From NCBI GenBank assembly GCA_001189075.1, contig LFCN01000004.1:1-53646 (forward strand): a DNA stretch of 53,646 bases. The letters are read 5' to 3'. Shown piece after piece: positions 49,301 to 53,646 of this stretch (position 1 is the first letter of the stretch; the number at the start of each line of letters is the position of its first letter). Source of the DNA: Parcubacteria bacterium C7867-004. Its GTDB lineage: Bacteria > Patescibacteria > Paceibacteria > UBA9973 > UBA2103. Under the pieces are notes generated by a model. It saw only the letters and a program-made list of their open reading frames with translations. It was not told the origin of the DNA and made no database searches. Made by a program: the position numbers and the translations under genes.

Positions 49301-52079
49301 TACCGGGAATACGTATTTCCCTGGCTCGGGAATCTGGAGCAGTACGGGAAGCGTCGGTATCGGCACGACAACCCCTTTGCGCTTACTGCATATCGTGAGC
49401 AATACGGCGACCACCGACAGCACGGACTACCTCACACGCCTTACGCGTAATACGAGCGGCACCGCTGCAGTTGGACTTGGTGTCGGAGAGGAGTTCGAGC
49501 TCGAGAATGACGGTGGCGCGCTCGCAACCGCGGGCACCGTCGAGTTCATCTGGTCGAACGCCGCAGCCGGAACAGAGACTTCGGACTTCATCGTCTCCTC
49601 GCGCCGCGCGGGCGTCGCAACCACTTCGTTCCGTGCGGTGAACGGTGCGATCCGCTCGAACGCGGTACAGAACGATGCATCAGTACCTGCATTCTCCTTC
49701 GAGAATGACACGAACTCGGGTCTCACGAGCATCAGCAATGACGTGATCGGACTCGGTGTCGGTGGCAACACTATCGCGCGCATTTCTGCGAACGGTCTCT
49801 ATACGGGAGGAAGCACGGCCCTTAATGCTCGCAACAGCCTCTCCTCTTCCGGTATCGTCGCATCGAACGCGGCGGTGGGACTCTTCGGCGGTACCACCAA
49901 CACGATGATCGCCGCGCTCGGCAACGCGCAGGCGCTTACGATCTCCGCGAGCGATGTCTACACCGGCGTCCTCATCCCGGCAGGCACCATCAGCGGCTCG
50001 GGCACCACTAACTACCAGCTCCTCGCGCAGATGGCGATAAAGCCGTTCGTGTTCACGCCGGGAAGCGCCACTGTGGTGAACTCAGCCAGCCTCTACATCG
50101 AGGACGCAGCTGCGGCAGGCTCAACCGCAGGGGACTATGCGCTGTGGGTTGATAACGGTACGAGCCGTTTCGATGGTTCGGTCGGTATCGGCACTTCGAC
50201 CCCAGGCTCACTCCTCTCCATCGGAGGCGTCGCCAACTTCGGTACCGCAACCTCCACCTTCTACTCCAGCGGGGGACTCAACCTCACCGGTGGCGGTTGC
50301 TACGCCGTGAACGGTACGTGTGTTACGAACTTCAGCAACACCCTCGCCAACGGCGGCACCGCCACCACCACCTTCTACAACGGCGGCGTAGTTTTCTCTG
50401 ATGGTACGAAGCTCACACAGTCTTCAAGCCCAAGCAATTTCTTCTGGAGCGAATCGAACGCGCGTCTTGGACTCGGTTCTTCGACGCCGTGGGCGCAGCT
50501 GTCCATCGCATTGCTCCACTCATTGGGTATCACAGAACAGCTTCGCCTTGGATATAACACGAGCAACTATACCTCATTCACTACTGCATCTAATGGCGCC
50601 TTCACGATTGCGCCAGTAGGAGCGGCCGGAGGCGTCTCATTATATGCAGGAAATGGCATTGCAAGTAACGGTTGGGCAATTGGCGGAACAGATATACGAG
50701 GCCTCCTCACGCTTCAAAAGTCGGATACTTCTACATACTCCGTAAATGCTGATATGGGTGACGCGGGTCGAACATTCGTGATGGAAAACACTAATACGGG
50801 AAATAATGCTAATCAATTTGCGAATATTACACTTCAAATAAACCCTAACGGAAATATTGGCAGTGGGCGAGTCCTCGGTGATTTCCGTTTAATACGTGAG
50901 ACTGCAAACTCTACAAATTCATTCTTCCTATTCTCGGCATTTCGTCAGGATGGGACATATAAGGATTTTGCTCGTATTGGATTCGACACCAGTTATTTCG
51001 TAGGGAACCTCGGTATCGGTAGCACCACGCCATGGGCGCAGCTCTCAGTAAATCCAGACGGCATCACGGGCCCTGCGTTTGCTATCGGATCAACGACTTC
51101 CACGAGCTTTGTGGTTACGAACGGCGGAAATGTTGGTGTCGGCACCACGACGCCCGGCGCAACGCTTTCGGTACAGGCAGGATCCACGATCAAGCCGCTC
51201 CTAGTTTCCAGTAGCGCAGGCTCAACGCTTCTGAGCATTGATGGCTCCGGCAATGCTGCGATTGGGGGAGCATATACTGGTACGGGAATTAGTACGTTCA
51301 GTACGTCTGCAACAGCCGCAGTCGTTCAGTTTCAGCATACCGCAAACTCCGGAAGCGATATTTATGGCGCAAACGTCCTATCGACAAATACGGCAGCCAC
51401 GGGTGGTTCAATAGGTCTACGTTCAGTTTCTATACGCCAAGGTGCTGGAACAGCTACAAGTCATTATGGCGTATACGGACTGGCACAATATGCTGGTGCG
51501 AGTACTCAGGCCACTACCTCAGGCATCTACGGACTCGCACAAAATACTGGGGCAGGAAGCATCACTGATGCATTCAGTATCTATGGCGATCTCCCGACCG
51601 CTTCGGCAGGTTCCATAACGCGCGCCTGGGCCGGAGGTTTCAATGGAAATGTCTGGATAGGTGGAAGCGTTGGTATCGCAACCACCTCCCCAGGCTCACT
51701 CCTCTCCATCGGAGGCGTCGCCAACTTCGGTACCGCAACCTCCACCTTCTACTCCAGCGGGGGACTCAATCTTACGGGCGGCGGTTGCTACGCCGTGAAC
51801 GGTACGTGTGTTACGAACTTCAGCAACACGCTTGCAAACGGCGGCACCGCCACCACCACCTTCTACAACGGCGGCGTAGTCTTCAGCGACGGCACTAAGC
51901 TCACACAGTCTTCAAGCCCAAGCAATTTCTTCTGGAGCGAATCGAACGCGCGTCTTGGACTCGGTTCTTCGACGCCGTGGGCGCAGCTGTCCATCTTCCA
52001 CGAGCTTTGTGGTTACGAACGCGGGGCGCGTGGGTATCGGTACCTCAACTCCTGGTTCAACACTTGCAGTGGGAGGTAG
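43317..52079 (+). CDS. giant HTH-membrane tail-fibre-like surface protein
   Basis: A 2920-residue frame starting at TTG. Residues 9-55 form an excisionase-type HTH (NLISTKEASESSGYHADYLA, LCREKKIEGTQIGRAWFV), and residues 125-148 a transmembrane helix. A helical Ala/Ser-rich stalk extends to about 530. The ectodomain then has phage-tail-fibre-like modules: LNGQTGAV, NTDWSTFNAKQ, NGGTGSTTLTGILKGNGTG, and YPLVNTANSISLAFGTTT three times (from about 45785, 46965, 49175). A seven-repeat LVIVD propeller sits at residues 1439-1724, and CX6C pairs recur. The frame breaks at 51996; its last 27 residues are out of frame. It is probably anchored with the HTH inside and used for attachment. Absence of an ATG makes the exact start uncertain. 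Confidence 0.85.
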   Translation: MNPLLANNLISTKEASESSGYHADYLARLCREKKIEGTQIGRAWFVSRDSLEAFVVAQAARKRELSEALSRERELEYHSVRSTSSGMRANVAQVISGNTERVRAVGALLRSVQRNSGINRYASQLSASALTLLLVATGAYVAFSGMGARLAEGALTNAYGLREQVIGSLALVDEFSAGERARIASGLENSRDMRIASAGRSIDENLSRSIARVPSLIEDAHTPIAFVPPSAPATVREDALARIESMHLFVQSLAHPETILSGIARGYVAFGDFVYATTDHMLHAYIASIKDTGNALLSFGTFSRDIATDVPYQIVITEIALGNAINEASVLSFAELDALGSLIANSTALAIQSAPSLYDQGILAFVETAPHVASGIVDGEIAVGTVAQESVTGMLSVQDSLVRGSVNGTRMAAGMMADGSIALASAVSASPAAVVDLALGVAGQSARMLEQGSLPEAKLTANTDQASDLVANPLMSLDIDLLPASLRAEFARIARATASMIDGMFAPLARFAGSPGTTLLTVITEGDVTNVRPGLEYPADTDAGTANGNTYVTNLYPQAGANESYIDARIEELRSLFYRNISAVEKRRSRSSSGGSTTVVNNYGAATESPSFSAFDFLAVGRNSTTTIVGDNGTSTFSGGILATDIEATGSIAGPYVLATSPTATSVFSGSVTVGNDVTLGSNASDTLTVNSRISSDLIPSATNTYDLGSTTSAWRAGYFTGAVNAGSFVSAAASDGCASWASGVLTSIGVPCGSGSGGLTSLNGQTGAVQTFATSSANGGWGFASAGDVHTLNIPVASASNALGLLSNTDWSTFNAKQAALSFVYPLVNTANSISLAFGTTTNNIWAGTQTFADLLATNATTTSFGINSETFLDLTGSGLTNVGGVLTLDRTGDWTGTFDGQEGTYYLNRANHTGTQLASTISDFDTAVNTFVAASTTIAKTYQPNTWTGLQTFGNGIAVTGEVAADYFTAASVTATSTFPLANITSALRFGSDYLTDLTGSGLSIVGNALTIGTVGQANGGTGFTTYAAGDLLYADLTGTLAKLPVGTAGQVLKVAGGVPSWGADLTTGGGGGAGAWATTTDSLAIYPADTSDVVIIGSSATTTANSIFEVFGTSYFSNTLGIATTAPGSLLSIGGVANFTTATSTFYGTGGINLASGCFAVGGNCLSLSSLTGTLSVARGGTGSTTLTGILKGNGTGSILTAVAGTDYQAPLSFLYPLVNTANSISLAFGTTTANAWSALQTFNGGVTIGTLNGPLQANNGVVSATTSIGALYGGTGSTTLSGILVGNGTSAVNSLVLPSFLTLSGNTLSLGTLGIANGGTATTTFYNGGVVFSDGTKLTQSSAPANFFWNETNKFLGLGTSSPWAQLSINPDNIAGPALAIGSSTGTSFMVTNGGNVGIGTSTVGSKLTLAGGNFTQLASGNPTQKGVYNTTGNAGTSVIVGKYAYVADDTAGLQIIDVSNPALPTLVSTLDTSGFATDIAVAGKYAYISDYAGGLKVIDISNPISPILVGTYSTGAFAYFSLAVSGKYAYVVDITGATMIVIDISNPAAPVGVASLSGLSSPQDIQVVGKYAYIADNFSGLRIVDISNPLAPRLISTTDTPWLAYGVYVSGKYAYIGDGDTPAGGIKIIDISNAASPSVVGALDTTGNAKGIYVSGRYAYVADGSSGIQVIDVASSTAPSLVGTYNTSGSAYGVTVVGKYAYVADLSAGLQIIDINGTEVPALYAGNIATNILNASEGITSGGDISAWGSLFAGNGLNVNGFSNFSASTTKSQNVSILSVSNATSTQPLFTALYNGNIGIGTSSPFAKLSLHAFDGETNRTLFTIGSSTAAATSTLFSIGNDGVITSAAAATSTFTNGLAVTGGCVSVGGVCLTSSTGSVTSVNASGGTTGLTFSGGPVTSSGTLTLAGTLGVANGGTGAVTLTGLLKGNGTSPFTAAVAGTDYQAPLSFVYPLVNTANSISLAFGTTTANQWSALQEFNGGASTTQLTVTGNTYFPGSGIWSSTGSVGIGTTTPLRLLHIVSNTATTDSTDYLTRLTRNTSGTAAVGLGVGEEFELENDGGALATAGTVEFIWSNAAAGTETSDFIVSSRRAGVATTSFRAVNGAIRSNAVQNDASVPAFSFENDTNSGLTSISNDVIGLGVGGNTIARISANGLYTGGSTALNARNSLSSSGIVASNAAVGLFGGTTNTMIAALGNAQALTISASDVYTGVLIPAGTISGSGTTNYQLLAQMAIKPFVFTPGSATVVNSASLYIEDAAAAGSTAGDYALWVDNGTSRFDGSVGIGTSTPGSLLSIGGVANFGTATSTFYSSGGLNLTGGGCYAVNGTCVTNFSNTLANGGTATTTFYNGGVVFSDGTKLTQSSSPSNFFWSESNARLGLGSSTPWAQLSIALLHSLGITEQLRLGYNTSNYTSFTTASNGAFTIAPVGAAGGVSLYAGNGIASNGWAIGGTDIRGLLTLQKSDTSTYSVNADMGDAGRTFVMENTNTGNNANQFANITLQINPNGNIGSGRVLGDFRLIRETANSTNSFFLFSAFRQDGTYKDFARIGFDTSYFVGNLGIGSTTPWAQLSVNPDGITGPAFAIGSTTSTSFVVTNGGNVGVGTTTPGATLSVQAGSTIKPLLVSSSAGSTLLSIDGSGNAAIGGAYTGTGISTFSTSATAAVVQFQHTANSGSDIYGANVLSTNTAATGGSIGLRSVSIRQGAGTATSHYGVYGLAQYAGASTQATTSGIYGLAQNTGAGSITDAFSIYGDLPTASAGSITRAWAGGFNGNVWIGGSVGIATTSPGSLLSIGGVANFGTATSTFYSSGGLNLTGGGCYAVNGTCVTNFSNTLANGGTATTTFYNGGVVFSDGTKLTQSSSPSNFFWSESNARLGLGSSTPWAQLSIFHELCGYERGARGYRYLNSWFNTCSGR
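47631..48490 (+). other. seven LVIVD repeats (beta-propeller)
   Basis: Seven copies of a roughly 40-residue unit of the type VVGKYAYVADxxxGLQIID, VSNPxxPxLVxT lie in tandem within the giant protein. Seven LVIVD repeats would form one seven-bladed propeller. It interrupts the tail-fibre-like modules and could be a ligand- or glycan-binding head. Confidence 0.85.
50202..50507 (+). repeat. 306-bp coding repeat, copy A
   Basis: The unit runs from PGSLLSIGGV to WAQLSI and is exactly 102 codons. It matches copy B at all 102 residues but differs at 14 bases, all synonymous and grouped in three clusters. Confidence 0.9.
51690..51995 (+). repeat. 306-bp coding repeat, copy B
   Basis: Same unit as copy A, 1488 nt downstream. 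The frame break of the giant gene lies exactly at its end (51995/51996). Confidence 0.9.
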
Positions 52080-52419
52080 CGCATATGTTTCAGGTCTTAT
52101 AAGTACTCTAGGTATCAGTGTCAAAAATACCTCGGGTACTCTTTCCTTCCTACCGTCTACAACCGCACTGCTTGTGAACGCTGATCCTGCGCAAGTAAAT
52201 CGAGCTGCGCGTTTCACCAGCTCTCCTTATACTATCGATATTGCTGATGTTAGCAGCGGTTTTGGGCTTAGTTCTTCAGATGGAACTAACATTGCATTTC
52301 TCAGTGATACTCCTACCGGAGCGGGCATAAACGTGACCGGAGGTACGTATGGTGTATATGCACCTTCAGCAACAAATAAGAATTACTTTGGAGGTTCGGT
52401 CGGTATCGGCACCACCACA

Positions 52420-52725
52420 CCTGGTTCGCTTCTCTCTATCCAGGGCGTCGCTAACTTCGGTACCGCAACCTCCACCTTCTACTCCAGCGGAGGACTCAAT
52501 CTTACGGGCGGCGGTTGCTACGCCATAAACGGAACCTGCATCGGCGGTTTCACTAACACCCTCGCCAACGGCGGCACCGCCACCACCACCTTCTATAACG
52601 GCGGCGTAGTTTTCTCTGATGGTACGAAGCTTACGCAGTCTTCGAGTCTCGCCAACTTCTTCTGGAGCGAATCGAACGCGCGTCTCGGACTCGGTTCTTC
52701 GACGCCGTGGGCGCAGCTGTCCGTC
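52420..52725 (+). repeat. 306-bp coding repeat, copy C
   Basis: A third, more diverged copy of the same length, in the shifted frame. It keeps the CX6C pair (GGCYAINGTC) and ends in WAQLSV. A further partial copy starts near 53548 and runs out of the window. Confidence 0.85.
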
Positions 52726-52872
52726 AATCCGAACGGAATTACGGGTCCTGCATTCGCAATTGGGTCTTCGACCGCGACGAGCTTCATGGTTACGAACGGG
52801 GGACGGGTAGGTATCGGCACTTCTTCCCCATACGCTGTCCTCTCGCTAACTGGCCCCGCGACTGCTGATGGT

Positions 52873-53246
52873 CAGGCTGCAACTCCGTTCCTTGGCCTCT
52901 TTGGATCTGCGGGAGGCATAACGGCCGGTGGCAATGGAGGTGCAGGGGCACGGGGCATTATTAAAGCTGGAGAGGGAGGATCTACCGATACTGATTTCAC
53001 CGATGGCGGTGCTGGTGGACTACTAACCTTCTCTGCTGGAAAGGGAGGATATTCTGGCGGATTCTTGGGTAACGGCGGTACTGGTGGCGCACTAAATCTC
53101 TTTGGAGGAAATGGGGGAGATGCAGTGGATGGTTTCAGCTCGTATGGAGGAGGTGGCGCTGTGAATATAACCGCCGGTGCGGCCGGAACGACCGGAATCG
53201 TCGGCGGCCCTGGAGGAAATGTAGTGATAAATGGAGGCGATGCTCC
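52873..53246 (+). other. glycine-rich segment of giant protein
   Basis: About 125 codons with Gly at roughly every second or third position (GGNGGAGARG, GGAGGLLTFSAGKGG, GGNGGDAVDG, GGPGGNVVINGG). The pattern resembles glycine-rich beta-roll or polyglycine-helix surface domains. It is inserted between tail-fibre-like modules. Confidence 0.75.
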
Positions 53247-53646
53247 AACCAATACGCTCGATGGCAACGTCCTTCTCGCGAATCTGCGCGGAAAGGTGGC
53301 CGTCGGTTCGACCTCGCCATACGCCAAGCTCTCAATCCATGCCGCTGACGGCGCGACCGATGGTGCACTCTTTGCTATCGGCTCCTCGACTGCTGCCGCA
53401 ACCACGACACTCTTTACTATCGGCAACACCGGTATACTCACTTCGACCGCTTCAGCAACCTCGACCTTCTCGAGCGGCCTTTCGGTAGCGGCGCTCAGCA
53501 TCACCGGCTCCGCTACCTCGACTGCAGCTAACGGATTCAACATCACCGGAGGCTGCTACGCCATCAACGGCACGTGCGTCGGCGCCGGCTCCTTCTCAAA
53601 TACCCTCGGCGCAGGAGGTACCGGCACCACCACCTTCTACAACGGC

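Larger units (their letters stand above)
51997..53646 (+). pseudogene. frameshifted continuation of giant surface protein
   Basis: From 51997 a new frame stays open for 550 codons to the window edge and continues the same repeat architecture (VGIGTSTPGSTLAVGG, copy C of the 306-bp unit, VGIGTTTPGSLLSIQG). It has no own start codon context. Compared with the sibling modules at 51035-51125 and 52711-52795, 47 nt are missing between the end of copy B and TTCCACGAGC; restoring 47 nt joins the two frames. It is therefore the C-terminal part of the gene at 43317, cut off by a real or assembly deletion. The 3' end lies outside the window. Confidence 0.8.

Noticed and set aside
51990..52000. Programmed ribosomal frameshift
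   Set aside because: There is no slippery heptamer, and comparison with sibling repeats shows 47 missing bases instead.
50202..52725. Direct repeats read as CRISPR or mobile elements
   Set aside because: Units are 306 bp, in frame, and encode protein modules; no spacers of regular length, no cas or transposase genes.
1..53646. Prophage or insertion sequence
   Set aside because: No integrase, transposase, terminal inverted repeats or phage structural genes were seen; the tail-fibre-like protein has a cellular HTH-membrane anchor.

Overview
The window is a stretch of about 57% GC DNA from a Patescibacteria/CPR genome, most likely Parcubacteria. The 16S rRNA fragment at the left edge has the CPR-type sequence AATAGACGGGGACTCGC in place of the usual AATTGACGGGGGCCCGC. 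The genes are compact, many overlap by 4 nt, and the content is typical of the group: a VirD4/TraG-like ATPase, many GT4 glycosyltransferases, HTH-plus-membrane proteins and a giant tail-fibre-like surface protein. The exact lineage cannot be fixed from the window alone.

Layout. 1-1100: 3' part of 16S rRNA, a structured trailer with a strong terminator and no 23S gene, then a free-standing tRNA-Ile(GAT). 1149-7665: cell-wall and housekeeping genes (PrcB-like protein, murD, a Nudix gene, murC, a helical-repeat protein, rsmI, two membrane or anchored proteins). 7749-9788: a small proline-rich ORF and a VirD4-like ATPase. 9954-32825: a surface-glycan locus of about 23 kb. It holds GT4 and GT2 glycosyltransferases, two SDR-glycosyltransferase fusion proteins, a short UDP-sugar dehydrogenase, a CapE-like dehydratase, a polysaccharide deacetylase, FkbM and other methyltransferases, a Wzx-like flippase, a GT39-type membrane transferase and a GtrA protein, with yvcK embedded. 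32902-41623: an O-antigen-ligase/TPR protein, murB, a histone-H1-like peptide, secA, obg and gatB. 41755 to the end: two proteins that share an N-terminal excisionase-type HTH and a transmembrane helix. The second (43317 onward) is a giant tail-fibre-like ectodomain carrying a seven-repeat LVIVD propeller. Its frame is broken at 51996 by a 47-nt deletion relative to sibling repeats, and it reads open in another frame to the window end.

How genes are expressed. At almost every start that is not coupled to an upstream stop, a TAnnnT -10 box lies 6-12 nt before the ATG, so the mRNA should begin at or next to the start codon (leaderless). Operon-internal genes mostly start in ATGA or TAATG overlaps without Shine-Dalgarno motifs. 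In agreement, the 16S 3' tail reads GGAACATATCC where GGATCACCTCC is expected, so the anti-SD core CCTCC is missing. Three genes (4879, 7749, 30485) are exceptions with leaders and purine-rich SD motifs.

The most unusual items are this translation-initiation pattern, the palindromic divergent promoter at 27513-27522, the SDR-GT fusions, and the membrane-HTH/tail-fibre pair at the right end, which may be an undescribed surface attachment or contact-sensing system.
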